In this document: piece by piece, positions 21,739-31,146 of the stretch | Numbering within the stretch: position 1 is the stretch's first letter | How the letters are laid out: each line of letters starts with the position of its first letter | Assembly (NCBI GenBank): GCA_002172915.1 | Contig: NHBW01000006.1 | Location: 62,001-126,000, forward strand | Direction: 5' to 3' | DNA: 64,000 bases | Source of the DNA: Hyphomonas sp. TMED17 | GTDB taxonomy: Bacteria > Pseudomonadota > Alphaproteobacteria > Caulobacterales > Hyphomonadaceae | The notes under the pieces: model-generated | What the model was told of the DNA's origin: nothing | The model's input: the letters and a program-made list of their open reading frames with translations, nothing else | Databases searched by the model: none | Made by a program: the position numbers and the translations under genes

Positions 21739-23399
21739 AATGCACTCCTCTCGCGGGCTAAAATCGAGCTTGGCACGTCCGCCTGCCGTCTTGGCTCTCG
21801 CCGCGCCGGAACACCCAGTATTGGGGCAATGCGGGCAATAAGTCGGGCGGTTGTCGGAACCGCTGTCACCGACGCGGAGCGTCCTGTTTCATGTTCCGCA
21901 TTCGGTGAATCAAGCACAATTAATACGGCATATTGAGGGCGGTCAGATGGAAAAATAGCCGCAAAGCTGGAAATATTCTCGATCTCTGAATAGCCTTCGC
22001 TGCCCAGAGATTTTTCTGCGGTACCGGTTTTTCCGGCAACCAGATAACCGTTCACATCAGCCAAAGTCGCAGTTCCACTCGTCACCGTTTGACGCAGCAT
22101 TGCCATCACCTGATCCGCCGTCCCGGGGCTCATAACACGTTCGCGGACGACTTCGCGTTCAGGATCATATAGCAAGGTTGGCGTGACGCGCTCACCCCGG
22201 TTTGCCAGCGCGGAGTAGGCCCCGAGAAACGCAATCGGCGATACCGAAATACCATGCCCATAACTCATTGTTGCGGTTGAAATCTGGCTCGACTTGTTCG
22301 GCAGGAGCGGCGCTTGGCTGCCATTTAACTCAATGGCAGCGGCCGAAAATAATCCATAATTCTCAAACGCACGGTCGAGCGCTGCGCGTCCTAACCGGCT
22401 CGCAATCATCGCTGTCCCGATATTTGAACTGCTTGAAACAATCTCGCTCACAGTAATCGGAGCAGAAAAGGCATGCGTATCGCTAATCGGCGATCCATCT
22501 ACGCTGTAAGGTCCGGACACATCAAAGATATCATCAGGACGAATAGCATTCGCATCGAGTGCGGCAGCAACTGTCAGAGGCTTGAACACTGATCCGAGCT
22601 CATACACAGCTCTGACCGCCCGATTCAGCCTGCGCGGATCCGATCCGGCCATATCAGAATACTGGTTCGGATCAATTGGCGGCCAGCTTGCCATAGCCAG
22701 CACTTCGCCCGTATCGGTCGCCATCACGACGCCCGCGCCGGCTTGCGCATTATAATTGCCAACCGCTGTGGCTAAATCGGATTCGAGAATATACTGGACA
22801 TTCGCATCGAGACTTAAGGTCAGCGGCGAGCCGCCGGCCAATAGTCTGTCATTGAACTTGTATTCAATCCCATCCAGCCCGTCGCCTTCGCGTCCAACGA
22901 AGCCAAGAACATGGCCAGCCAGCGAGCCGTTCGGATAGGCCCGGCCAAACTCTTCTCTGAGAATAATCCCTTCAAGCCCGAGCTCGAAAACCTGCTGTCT
23001 CTGACGAGGTGTCAGCCCGCTCTTGATCGGAACTTCTCTCTTGGTCCGGTCAGATAATCTACGAACCAGCCGCTCTCGGTTAAGATCAGGGAACATCGCC
23101 ACTAATTCATCGGCGACAAGCTCACCATTCATCATCAGCTGCGGGTTAGCCTTAAGCGAGTAAAGCGTAACCGATGTCGCGAGCAAGCGGCCATTGCGAT
23201 CGACAATATCCGCCCGCCGGTCGGCAATAATAGGAGCTGAGAGAACCGCGCTCCCAGTCGCCGCCGGCTGTAAAGCCAGCTGCGCGCCACTCATTGCCAG
23301 CACGGCAAAAACCGACAGCAAGAGCATAGAAACAAGCCGCGCATTCATGCTCCCATCATCGGAACCATCAACGCTCAACCAGGGCACTTCAACCGCCAT
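21735..23399 (-). CDS. ftsI: Septal peptidoglycan transpeptidase (class B PBP) FtsI
   Basis: Cross-links septal peptidoglycan with FtsW. The 554 residues show a short cytoplasmic N terminus, one membrane segment (about 20-45), the PBP dimer domain and the transpeptidase domain. The three catalytic motifs are present: SxxK as SVFK (Ser270), SSN (residues ~324-326) and KTGT (457-460). The ATG at 23399 follows GGAGGGGGC; a GTG at 23402 is equally placed. It overlaps ftsL by 11 bases and murE by 4. Confidence 0.95.
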   Translation of the reverse strand: MAVEVPWLSVDGSDDGSMNARLVSMLLLSVFAVLAMSGAQLALQPAATGSAVLSAPIIADRRADIVDRNGRLLATSVTLYSLKANPQLMMNGELVADELVAMFPDLNRERLVRRLSDRTKREVPIKSGLTPRQRQQVFELGLEGIILREEFGRAYPNGSLAGHVLGFVGREGDGLDGIEYKFNDRLLAGGSPLTLSLDANVQYILESDLATAVGNYNAQAGAGVVMATDTGEVLAMASWPPIDPNQYSDMAGSDPRRLNRAVRAVYELGSVFKPLTVAAALDANAIRPDDIFDVSGPYSVDGSPISDTHAFSAPITVSEIVSSSSNIGTAMIASRLGRAALDRAFENYGLFSAAAIELNGSQAPLLPNKSSQISTATMSYGHGISVSPIAFLGAYSALANRGERVTPTLLYDPEREVVRERVMSPGTADQVMAMLRQTVTSGTATLADVNGYLVAGKTGTAEKSLGSEGYSEIENISSFAAIFPSDRPQYAVLIVLDSPNAEHETGRSASVTAVPTTARLIARIAPILGVPARREPRRQADVPSSILARERSAL

Positions 23400-23706
23400 C
23401 ACCGCCCCCTCCGTTCATTGCCAGACGTGTGACGTCGCTGCTGAACTGTTCCATCATAACAAATTGCTCTGTTCGCGCCGGCACCATTCCCAGCTCATTG
23501 CGGGCATACTCTTCGATCTTTTCCTGCCGCGAGAGGTGAGAAAACTCCGCCAGTAACTCAAGATGCCGTCTTTCCTCGCTGGCAATGCTGGCCTCGATAG
23601 CGCTGAACGCTTCTGCTGTTTCACGCGCATTATACTTCGCGCGATACAGGCTGAAGATCAGCAAGGCGACAACCAGCAGTGCGAAAATGAAACTTGCGCG
23701 ATTCAT
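23389..23706 (-). CDS. ftsL: Cell division protein FtsL
   Basis: Small bitopic protein of the FtsQLB complex. The 105 residues consist of a very short cytoplasmic end, one membrane helix (about 4-20, ASFIFALLVVALLIFSL) and a periplasmic coiled coil (residues ~30-75, rich in Glu/Ala with heptad spacing), then a Gly-rich tail. I call it from position, size and topology, because FtsL sequences are poorly conserved. The ATG overlaps the rsmH stop (ATGA); the longer open frame upstream is an overlap with rsmH. Confidence 0.85.
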   Translation of the reverse strand: MNRASFIFALLVVALLIFSLYRAKYNARETAEAFSAIEASIASEERRHLELLAEFSHLSRQEKIEEYARNELGMVPARTEQFVMMEQFSSDVTRLAMNGGGGDGG

Positions 23707-24695
23707 GCTGCAAATGCCCCCGTCTGCAGTGACGGCACCGTCACACCGGTCGCAACCTCGCCAGCCCACGGGGCCGCCATCGTCCGGCGACCACCCCGCA
23801 AACGCGCAGACCTCGCCCGCGGATTGGCCACACACTCAGCCTCGCTCGGCTCGATCGCCTTGCGATTGATTAATTCGAAGCTCGGCATCGCCTGGGCTGT
23901 TCGCTCCGGGCGATAACGCGAACCACCGGCATCGGCGCCCGACCTTTCCCGGAAAAACCGTTTCACTAAACGGTCTTCAAGTGAGTGAAATGTCACAACA
24001 ATCAACCGACCGCCCGGTGCAAGAATACGCTCCGCCGCAGCCAGGCCGCGCGCCAGCTCACCAAGCTCGTCATTGACATACATCCGCAGGGCCTGAAACG
24101 TCAGCGTCGCCGGATGCGTGCGCTTGCCACGCCGGCCACCGACAGCCTCTTCAACAATATTGGCGAGCTCAAGCGTTGTCTTGATCGGCTGCTCGATACG
24201 ACGCTCGGCGATTGATCTGGCAATCCGCCGCGACTGGCGCTCCTCACCGAGACGGAATATGATATTAGCGAGGTCGGTTTCCGCCATCGCGTTTACGATG
24301 TCAGCCGCGCTCGGCCCAGCCTGACCCATTCGCATGTCCAGCGGCCCGTCCCGCATGAACGAAAATCCGCGTTCGTCCTGATCGATCTGAAACGACGACA
24401 CACCAATGTCCAGAATGACCCCTGCTACGGGACCAATATTCTGAGCTGACAGCAATTCCGCCATGTCGCCAAAATAGCCCGGCAGTACTTTAAGCCCCGG
24501 ATACCGTTCAACCAGATCCTGACCACGCGCGATCGCCTCGAGATCCCGGTCCAGAGCGATAACCTGACAGCTCGCGGCCTCCAGAAACGCGCGCGTATAA
24601 CCACCGCCCCCGAAAGTGCCATCGACATAAATCTCACTCTGAGCTGGCGCCAGCGCCGCAATAACCTCGTCGAGCAGGACCGGAATATGGCTCAC
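23703..24695 (-). CDS. rsmH: 16S rRNA (cytosine-1402-N4)-methyltransferase
   Basis: SAM-dependent enzyme that N4-methylates C1402 in the decoding centre (formerly mraW). The 330 residues show HIPVLLDEVI, the SAM loop VDGTFGGGGYTRAFL, LDIGVSSFQID and the C-terminal VTFHSLEDRLVKRFFRE. The start is a GTG sharing bases with the mraZ TGA (GTGA overlap), so its translation is probably coupled to mraZ. Confidence 0.97.
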   Translation of the reverse strand: MSHIPVLLDEVIAALAPAQSEIYVDGTFGGGGYTRAFLEAASCQVIALDRDLEAIARGQDLVERYPGLKVLPGYFGDMAELLSAQNIGPVAGVILDIGVSSFQIDQDERGFSFMRDGPLDMRMGQAGPSAADIVNAMAETDLANIIFRLGEERQSRRIARSIAERRIEQPIKTTLELANIVEEAVGGRRGKRTHPATLTFQALRMYVNDELGELARGLAAAERILAPGGRLIVVTFHSLEDRLVKRFFRERSGADAGGSRYRPERTAQAMPSFELINRKAIEPSEAECVANPRARSARLRGGRRTMAAPWAGEVATGVTVPSLQTGAFAA

Positions 24696-25189
24696 TTATC
24701 GCCCTCCGGTGTTGCAAGCCCCGCCAGCGCACCCGCTGCGAGGGCAGCCTGAAATGGCGCCTCAAGCGCCCCCTGACTACTGTGCAACTGGGCTGACATC
24801 GTGCTGTCAAATGCCGCGAACCGCTCGGGTGACCAGACATGGAATCGATCAAGCGCCCCGGCAAATACGAGTTCACGCTCGATTCCAGCTGCCTCAAGCA
24901 GGCTTTTCGGGATCGAGACGCGCCCATTATCATCCATTTTCAAATCGGCCGAACGGGTGAAAATAGCATGCATGAAAGCCCGGCGAGCCGGATCGTTCGG
25001 ACTCATCCGCGCGAGCGTCTGCTGATAGAATTTCATCAGGGCCTCACCGCCGCCCTCAAGGCAGGGGGAACCATCCGAAGCCGGCCACAAAAAGACACGC
25101 TGGCCTCCGCCGAGCGCATGCCGGAACGAGGCTGGCACAGACACCCGCCCCTTTGAATCCAGCGATGTCTCATGGGTTGAGACAAACAT
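24692..25189 (-). CDS. mraZ: Transcriptional regulator MraZ
   Basis: First gene of the dcw cluster; MraZ is a DNA-binding repressor of this operon in several bacteria. The 165 residues contain two AbrB-like SpoVT/MraZ repeats: FVSTHETSLDSKGRVSVPAS at the N terminus and DLKMDDNGRVSIPKSLLE near residue 85. The ATG at 25189 has GAGGAG seven bases upstream. Phased TGGG boxes lie 54-88 bases upstream of the start, consistent with autoregulation. Confidence 0.95.
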   Translation of the reverse strand: MFVSTHETSLDSKGRVSVPASFRHALGGGQRVFLWPASDGSPCLEGGGEALMKFYQQTLARMSPNDPARRAFMHAIFTRSADLKMDDNGRVSIPKSLLEAAGIERELVFAGALDRFHVWSPERFAAFDSTMSAQLHSSQGALEAPFQAALAAGALAGLATPEGDK

Positions 25190-25242
25190 TTCACGCTCCT
25201 CGAACCAGCAATAGGACCAAATGGGCCTATTGGTATTTTCCA

Positions 25243-25277
25243 TGGGATAGCATGGGATTAAAGGTAATTAAATGGGT
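25243..25277. promoter_or_regulatory. Candidate MraZ operator (phased TGGGN boxes)
   Basis: On the + strand TGGGA lies at 25243-25247 and 25253-25257, exactly ten bases apart, and TGGGT at 25273-25277, two helical turns further. MraZ of E. coli is known to bind TGGGN repeats separated by five bases in the leader of its own gene, so position and spacing fit. The box expected at 25263 is missing. A TTAA-N6-TTAA (25258-25271) overlaps the array, one base short of the CtrA consensus. The operator call is inference from pattern and position. Confidence 0.6.
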
Positions 25278-25595
25278 TTTCTATGAATAATGTGGTGTCC
25301 ACAAACATTTAGGCTGAGCACAAAACACGAATATAAACAGAACATTAAGGAACAAAATTCCTAAATCGGATAATATGAATGACCAAATATATATTTATTT
25401 ACAGGGCCTTAGCGACGGTTGTGGTCGGGTACGGTTCGCATGATGTGTGGGTGCGGGGGACCACAAAATTAGTGCAACGAAAAATTAAGAATTAGCGCGA
25501 ACCCGCAACCGAATCACAGCCGCCTGTCCATCTATTGGTCAGTCGCGTGCGATTTTTATATCCCCTGAAAATGTTTTTCTGTTAATCGTGTCGGC
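25258..25595. promoter_or_regulatory. Divergent AT-rich intergenic region between mraZ and trkH
   Basis: These 338 bases separate the start of the dcw cluster (-) from trkH (+) and must carry promoters for both. The left end overlaps the candidate MraZ boxes. The centre (about 25310-25400) is strongly AT-rich with an ATATATATTTATT-like stretch. A GAATC (CcrM-type GANTC) lies near 25511. I see no reading frame, tRNA or clear hairpin in it. Confidence 0.5.
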
Positions 25596-27050
25596 ATGCA
25601 TTTGCGAACCGTGACATCAGCTCTTGGCATTATGACGGCTTTGCTCGGGGGCGCGATGCTCCCCTGTGTTACACTCGACATCGCCGATGCGCGGGAAGAA
25701 TGGGAAATCTTTGCCGGCAGCGCGGCAATTCTGCTCTTATTCGGCACTGGTCTTGTTGTGCTAACCGGTTTGCGCCCGGATCGAACCGGCGCGCGCGAAG
25801 CCTTTTTGCTTACCGTTTTGGTCTGGGTGGCATTGCCAGCCTTTGCTGCACTGCCATTTCTCGGGATCGGCATGTCGATAACCGATGCAATGTTCGAGAG
25901 CATCTCGGGACTGACAACAACCGGCGCAACCGTTTTGACAAATCTCGACAGCCAATCCCGTGGCCTGCTACTATGGCGCGCGATATTACAATGGTTTGGC
26001 GGCATCGGCATTATTGTTACCGCGATTGCCATTTTGCCAGCGCTGCGCGTTGGCGGCATGCAATTGTTTAAGCTTGAGAGCTCTGACATGTCAGGCAAAT
26101 TCATGCCAAGAATAGAGCAGATTGCGACCCAGACGGGCTTGCTATATGTGCTCGTATCGATCGCCTGCATTATCACTTATGCGATGTGCGGCATGACAAC
26201 TTTCGACGCAGTTGCACATGCAATGACAACCGTATCGGCCGGAGGTTATTCGACCCATGATGCCTCATTCGAGACTTTTCTCGACACGCCCGCCATTTTT
26301 GCCGCCATTTTTTATATGATTATTGCCGGGCTGCCATTCAGCCTGATGACGCTAATACTCTTCCACGGCCGATGGCGATTGCTGACCAGTGACCCTCAAG
26401 TCCGTCTCTTCATCAGCATTTGGTTAAGCTTTGCGATAATGATCGTTGTCCTGCAGCTTAATTTTTCCGACCAGCCGGCCTTCGATAACTGGCTGGACGG
26501 GCTCAGGCTGTCTCTGTTCAACGTAATCTCTATCCTGACCGGAACCGGCTATGCCTCCACCGCCTATGACAGCTGGGGAGACTCGACAACAATTTTGTTC
26601 CTGATCCTAACATTTCTGGGCGGCTGCGCGGGATCAGCCGCATGCGGGATCAAAATGTTCAGGCTCGAAATCGCATTCCGGGCGATTATGGCTTATTCGA
26701 AAAAAATGGTTAGCCCGCACCGGGTTATCCGGATCCGGTTTGGCGGCAAGCTGGTTAATAGCAGCACGCTGCAGTCTGTAATGGTATTTGTGTTTCTCTA
26801 TCTCGCCACATTTATTGCCGCGGCAATCTTGTTGAGCTTGACCGGGCTAGACTCAAAAACCGCCATTTCCGGAGCCGCCACCAGCGTGTCGAATGTTGGC
26901 CCGGGGCTCGGGCCGATTATCGGCCCGAGCGGAACATTTCAACCGCTCAGCGATCCGGCCAAATGGATCTGCGCAACCGCCATGCTGCTCGGCCGGCTCG
27001 AATTTACGGCCGTCTTCGTGCTTGCCACACGCAGGTTCTGGCGTGGCTAG
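25596..27050 (+). CDS. trkH: Trk-type potassium uptake protein TrkH
   Basis: Membrane subunit of a K+ uptake system that works with the cytoplasmic NAD-binding TrkA, which is not in this window. The 484 residues show the four-fold M1-P-M2 architecture, with filter glycines in SGLTTTGATVL, VSAGGYSTHDASF, LTGTGYAST and SNVGPGLG. The start ATG at 25596 is the first in frame after a long AT-rich leader. It is divergent from mraZ and is followed by proA. Confidence 0.93.
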   Translation: MHLRTVTSALGIMTALLGGAMLPCVTLDIADAREEWEIFAGSAAILLLFGTGLVVLTGLRPDRTGAREAFLLTVLVWVALPAFAALPFLGIGMSITDAMFESISGLTTTGATVLTNLDSQSRGLLLWRAILQWFGGIGIIVTAIAILPALRVGGMQLFKLESSDMSGKFMPRIEQIATQTGLLYVLVSIACIITYAMCGMTTFDAVAHAMTTVSAGGYSTHDASFETFLDTPAIFAAIFYMIIAGLPFSLMTLILFHGRWRLLTSDPQVRLFISIWLSFAIMIVVLQLNFSDQPAFDNWLDGLRLSLFNVISILTGTGYASTAYDSWGDSTTILFLILTFLGGCAGSAACGIKMFRLEIAFRAIMAYSKKMVSPHRVIRIRFGGKLVNSSTLQSVMVFVFLYLATFIAAAILLSLTGLDSKTAISGAATSVSNVGPGLGPIIGPSGTFQPLSDPAKWICATAMLLGRLEFTAVFVLATRRFWRG

Positions 27051-27223
27051 GTTTTAACGGACAATCATCTCGACCATATCACCCGGCTCGCCTACAATCT
27101 CCCTTTGCCAGAGCCGGCCCCGCTGGGCGCTCTTTTCGATCGGGCTGATTTGGTCAGCGATTGCCCGGGTGCGCGCCGATAATGGGATTGATCAAGCCCC
27201 GCCTTTCTGGCAAATCGCCTAGC

Positions 27224-28510
27224 ATGGAAGGGCCGATCAGAACGAGTGAGACAGACGTGCAAGACATGATGTTAGATATGGGCGAGCGCGCCCGCAGGGC
27301 TGCAAAACAGCTAGCCAGCACGACTTCCGAAATCCGGACGGCAGCGCTGACGGCTATGGCATCCAGCCTGCTCGCCGCGCAACAGGAGGTTCTCGACGAA
27401 AACGCGAAGGACATTGAGGCCGCGCAGGCAAAAGGCCTTTCGGCCGCAATGATTGATCGCCTGAGATTAACGCCCGAGCGTGTCGAGGCGATTTGTAAAT
27501 CGGTCACTGATATTGCGAAGCTCGCCGATCCCGTCGGGCAAACTACGGCCAACTGGACAGTACCGTCCGGTTTGAACATTTCACGCGTCCTCACACCGCT
27601 TGGGGTTATCGGAATCATTTACGAGGCCCGCCCAAATGTCACGGCCGACGCTGCGGCCTTATGCCTGCGGTCAGGAAATGCTGTCATTCTCAGAGCCGGC
27701 AGCGAAAGCCTGAAATCGGCCAAAGCGATCGCCGATGCACTCCGGCAAGGTCTTGCTAAGACCGGACTGGATCCCGACATTCTGCAATTGGTCAATACGC
27801 CGGATCGTGCCGCTGTTGGTGAAATGCTAACCGGACTCTCGGGGCAGATTGATGTGATCGTACCTCGCGGCGGCAAGGGCCTGGTCGAACGGGTACAAGC
27901 TGAAGCGAGAATTCCCGTCATCGGACACCTTGAGGGGCTCTGCCACATTTATGTCGACAAGGATGCCGACCTGCAAAAAGCAATTGATATTTGCGTCAAC
28001 GCAAAAATGCGACGGACCGGTATTTGCGGGGCGGCCGAAACTCTTTTGATCGATCGGGCATGCGCGCAGGCAATGCTGCCCGCGATTGCTGCAGCTCTGC
28101 AGGATGCTGGATGCGAATTGAGAGGTGACAAGGACACTCAAACACTCGCATCAGACATTCTGCCAGCCACGCCAGAAGACTGGCGTACGGAATATCTCGA
28201 CGCCATTATAGCCATAGCTGTCGTTGATGGCCTGCCAGGTGCAATCGATCATATTGCGTCATACGGGACCGGGCACACCGAAGCGATCGTAACGGAAAAT
28301 GACAAAACCGCTGACGACTTCCTCCAATCTGTTGATGCCGCCATTGTGATGCGCAACGCCTCGACCCAGTTTGCAGACGGCGGCGAGTTCGGCATGGGCG
28401 CAGAAATCGGAATCGCAACCGGTCGCATTCACGCCCGCGGCCCCGTTGGCGCCGAACAATTGACTGTGTTCAAATATGTTGTGCGCGGCGATGGCCAGAC
28501 CCGGGATTGA
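27224..28510 (+). CDS. proA: Gamma-glutamyl phosphate reductase
   Basis: NADPH-dependent reduction of gamma-glutamyl phosphate to glutamate semialdehyde in proline synthesis. It has the aldehyde-dehydrogenase fold; PLGVIGIIYEARPNVTADA is the family signature, and the catalytic Cys lies in KMRRTGICGAAETLL. The start is uncertain: ATG 27224 (428 residues), GTG 27257 or ATG 27266. The last aligns best with the E. coli N terminus (MLxxMGxxAKxA pattern) and has GAGTGAGA upstream of the GTG. The usual partner proB is not adjacent. nadD follows after 11 bases. Confidence 0.93.
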   Translation: MEGPIRTSETDVQDMMLDMGERARRAAKQLASTTSEIRTAALTAMASSLLAAQQEVLDENAKDIEAAQAKGLSAAMIDRLRLTPERVEAICKSVTDIAKLADPVGQTTANWTVPSGLNISRVLTPLGVIGIIYEARPNVTADAAALCLRSGNAVILRAGSESLKSAKAIADALRQGLAKTGLDPDILQLVNTPDRAAVGEMLTGLSGQIDVIVPRGGKGLVERVQAEARIPVIGHLEGLCHIYVDKDADLQKAIDICVNAKMRRTGICGAAETLLIDRACAQAMLPAIAAALQDAGCELRGDKDTQTLASDILPATPEDWRTEYLDAIIAIAVVDGLPGAIDHIASYGTGHTEAIVTENDKTADDFLQSVDAAIVMRNASTQFADGGEFGMGAEIGIATGRIHARGPVGAEQLTVFKYVVRGDGQTRD

Positions 28511-28521
28511 GCTCTTTCGAC

Positions 28522-29133
28522 ATGGCGCGTATCATTTCCAAAACCGACCTGCCTTCGCCAACCAGAAGGCAGCGTATTGGCCTGTATGGCGGCAGTTTTG
28601 ATCCGGTTCACGCCGGCCACATGCATGTTGCGAAAACCGCGTTAAAACAGCTCAAACTCGATCAGGTCTGGTGGTTTCCAAGTCCCGGCAATCCGCTCAA
28701 GAAAACACCCGGCAGCTATGAACAGCGATTTGCCGCCGTCGAGGCGGCCATCGCAGGTCACCCGGCAATGGTCGCCAGCCGCGTCGAACAGCGGTCACAG
28801 ATACGCTACACGATTGATCTTGTCCGCATGGCAAAACAATATTGCCGAAAATCCGATCTGGTTTGGATAATGGGGTCGGATAATCTGGCAACACTTGATC
28901 ATTGGAAAGACTGGTCCAGGATCGTCGGTTCGCTGCCAATTGCCGTTATTGCAAGACCGGGACATCTGATTGGCGGGCGGCGCACGCCGCTCATAAAAAA
29001 GTTCAAATCGGCGCGAATTCCGCAAAACCAGGCCGCCAGACTGCCGGCCCTTAACCCACCCGCCTGGACGCTGATCAGCAATCGATTGAATTACGAATCC
29101 TCGACACATAAACGGAATGGTTCGAGCCGCTAA
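28522..29133 (+). CDS. nadD: Nicotinate-nucleotide adenylyltransferase
   Basis: Converts nicotinate mononucleotide and ATP to deamido-NAD. The 203 residues show the nucleotidyltransferase signature IGLYGGSFDPVHAGHMHVA (residues ~20-38), with the HxGH motif, and VWIMGSDNLATLDHWKDW. Its place between proA and rsfS is the common alphaproteobacterial order. The ATG at 28522 lies just after the proA stop; a TTG at 28507 overlapping it is less likely. Confidence 0.94.
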   Translation: MARIISKTDLPSPTRRQRIGLYGGSFDPVHAGHMHVAKTALKQLKLDQVWWFPSPGNPLKKTPGSYEQRFAAVEAAIAGHPAMVASRVEQRSQIRYTIDLVRMAKQYCRKSDLVWIMGSDNLATLDHWKDWSRIVGSLPIAVIARPGHLIGGRRTPLIKKFKSARIPQNQAARLPALNPPAWTLISNRLNYESSTHKRNGSSR

Positions 29134-29310
29134 ATATCGACGCCTCGCAAATCTGCGCCATGCACCGCCAGAACATGTCGCTAACGGCGTGATTTCACGA
29201 CGAACGTGCTGGTAAAATCTCTGCTAGTGTGATTGAAACTCGCATGATAGGATCAAAGAAGAACCAGACGACGGAGCAATACCCTGCCTGAACAAAATAC
29301 GGGGCCAGCA

Positions 29311-29685
29311 ATGGCCAGCGCTGTTTCAATCGATGATGTTCGCGCACGCTCTGATTCGCTTATCGCCTGTCTTGAAGATGACAAGGCTGAAGATCTGACG
29401 GTTATTGACCTGACCGGAAAATCTTCGCTTGCCGACGTTATGATTCTCGCATCGGGGCGATCAACCCGTCATGTTAGCTCGCTGGCGGATAGCATTTCGA
29501 AGCGGGTCAAAGAGACATCCGGTCAATCCCCAAAAATCGAAGGTCTGCCAAATGCCGACTGGGTGCTGATAGATCTCGGGGATATTATTATCCACCTGTT
29601 TCGTCCCGAGGTTCGTGACTTCTATAATCTCGAAAAAATCTGGGCTGATGACAGCTCCAGCCATATCAGCAACGACCTGAAATAG
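29311..29685 (+). CDS. rsfS: Ribosomal silencing factor RsfS
   Basis: Binds ribosomal protein L14 and blocks subunit joining when nutrients are low. The 124 residues match the Iojap/RsfS family: EDLTVIDLTGKSSLADVMILASG, then a C-terminal stretch around DWVLIDLGDIIIHLFRPEVRDFYNLEKIW that is the family hallmark. A 177-base gap precedes it, so it may have its own promoter. rlmH follows after 21 bases. Confidence 0.95.
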   Translation: MASAVSIDDVRARSDSLIACLEDDKAEDLTVIDLTGKSSLADVMILASGRSTRHVSSLADSISKRVKETSGQSPKIEGLPNADWVLIDLGDIIIHLFRPEVRDFYNLEKIWADDSSSHISNDLK

Positions 29686-29706
29686 GCACCGGCAATATCG
29701 AACGAT

Positions 29707-30174
29707 ATGCACATTACGATTTTATCCGTCGGGGCCCTCAATAAAAAATCACCTGAATATGAGATGGTAGACCTCTATGTCGACCGGTTCCAGAAAACGG
29801 GTCGACATATCGGCCTGCGAAGCCTGTCTTTGATGTCAGTCGATAGCGGACCAGATAAAGACAGCGAAGCCACGCGTTTACTGGCGAAAATTCCGGCTAA
29901 TACGTCTGTGATCCGGCTTGATGAACATGGCAAATCGTTCAGCTCGGTGGCGTTTGCGACGAAAATCGAAAGCCTGAAAGATCGCGGGACCGACCGGTTA
30001 TGGTTTCTAATTGGCGGAGCGGCCGGATGTGGCGAAGCGGTCCGCACCGCGATACCTGAAACCATGGCATTCGGTCCGCAGACATGGCCACACCGGCTCG
30101 TGAAAGTTATGCTGGCAGAGCAACTTTACCGGGCCGCAAGCCTGCTGTCGGGTGGCCCTTATCATAAGGCCTGA
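29707..30174 (+). CDS. rlmH: 23S rRNA (pseudouridine-1915-N3)-methyltransferase
   Basis: SPOUT-family methyltransferase acting on assembled 70S ribosomes at helix 69. The 155 residues match the family exactly. Visible are HITILSVGALNKKSPEYEM, the SAM-knot region WFLIGGAAGCGEAV and the C-terminal PHRLVKVMLAEQLYRAASLLSGGPYHK. The rsfS-rlmH pairing is widely conserved. Confidence 0.96.
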   Translation: MHITILSVGALNKKSPEYEMVDLYVDRFQKTGRHIGLRSLSLMSVDSGPDKDSEATRLLAKIPANTSVIRLDEHGKSFSSVAFATKIESLKDRGTDRLWFLIGGAAGCGEAVRTAIPETMAFGPQTWPHRLVKVMLAEQLYRAASLLSGGPYHKA

Positions 30175-30270
30175 TAATGCCCACACCGGACAGCCTAAGG
30201 AGCGCTGTGTTGACCTCTTAAGCGTTCGCGGGCACTCAAAATAAAAAATAGAATGGCAGAGAGGAACACG

Positions 30271-31089
30271 ATGACCGGCAATCTTAAAGATCTATCTGGA
30301 AGAAAAGCACTGGTAACAGGATCGGCCACCGGCCTCGGGCGCTCAATAGCACTAATGCTGGCTGAACGCGGGGCAGATGTGATCGTCAACTGCACTCGCT
30401 CGGTTGCAGAAGCGGAAGACACGGTTTCGGCCTGTCAGGCATTCGGCGCGCAGACACAGCTGGTGGTCGCAGACGTCTCGACCGAAGACGGCGCCCGGAC
30501 GCTGGCAGAGGCAGCCGGTCGCTGGGGGCACCTTGATATTCTTGTCAACAATGCCGGCATCACCCGGCATGCCCGCGATCATAGTGATCTCGACGCTCTT
30601 AACCGTGACGACTTCATGGCCACATATGCCGTCAACGTCGTCGGGCCATTCCTATTGCTGCAGGCTTGCAAACCGCTGCTTGAGAAGGCGCATCAGACAA
30701 CCGGGCGAGCCAGCACAGTCTTGAATGTCTCTTCAATCGCCGGCGTCACCGGTATCGGCTCATCGGTTGCCTATGCTGCAACCAAAGGCGCATTCAATAC
30801 AATGACTATTTCTCTGGCGCGGGCTCTGGCGCCGGCCATAAGAGTGAATGCAATCTGTCCCGGTTTTATCGGGACGCGATGGTTCAAGGATGAAATGGGC
30901 GCTGAGCAATATGAGAAGATGGAAGCTGGCGTCGCTGCATCGGTGCCTCTGAATGTCGCGAGTGGACCGGATGATATTGCCGCATCTGGGATGTTCTTTC
31001 TCGGAGACGGCTCGCGCCATGTCACTGGCGAAACACTGTTAACCGATGCCGGCATGCATTTGGGATATGCGCCCTTAAAAGCACGATAA
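30271..31089 (+). CDS. SDR-family oxidoreductase (3-oxoacyl-ACP reductase-like)
   Basis: Classical short-chain dehydrogenase of 272 residues. The NAD(P)-binding loop is VTGSATGLGRSIA, followed by LVNNAG and the catalytic Ser (NVSSIAG) with Tyr-x3-Lys as YAATK. It resembles FabG-like reductases, but substrate and pathway cannot be told from the sequence, and no fatty-acid genes are nearby. The ATG at 30271 has AGAGGAACAC before it; the ATG at 30253 has no ribosome site. Confidence 0.85.
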   Translation: MTGNLKDLSGRKALVTGSATGLGRSIALMLAERGADVIVNCTRSVAEAEDTVSACQAFGAQTQLVVADVSTEDGARTLAEAAGRWGHLDILVNNAGITRHARDHSDLDALNRDDFMATYAVNVVGPFLLLQACKPLLEKAHQTTGRASTVLNVSSIAGVTGIGSSVAYAATKGAFNTMTISLARALAPAIRVNAICPGFIGTRWFKDEMGAEQYEKMEAGVAASVPLNVASGPDDIAASGMFFLGDGSRHVTGETLLTDAGMHLGYAPLKAR

Positions 31090-31146
31090 TGCAATAATAA
31101 ACATAATCGCCTCCGGAATACGAATTCGCCTCGACTTGCAGCGATC

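Noticed and set aside
25556..26176. Antisense frame over the trkH start (206 codons)
   Set aside because: Overlaps trkH coding sequence and shows only low-complexity composition.
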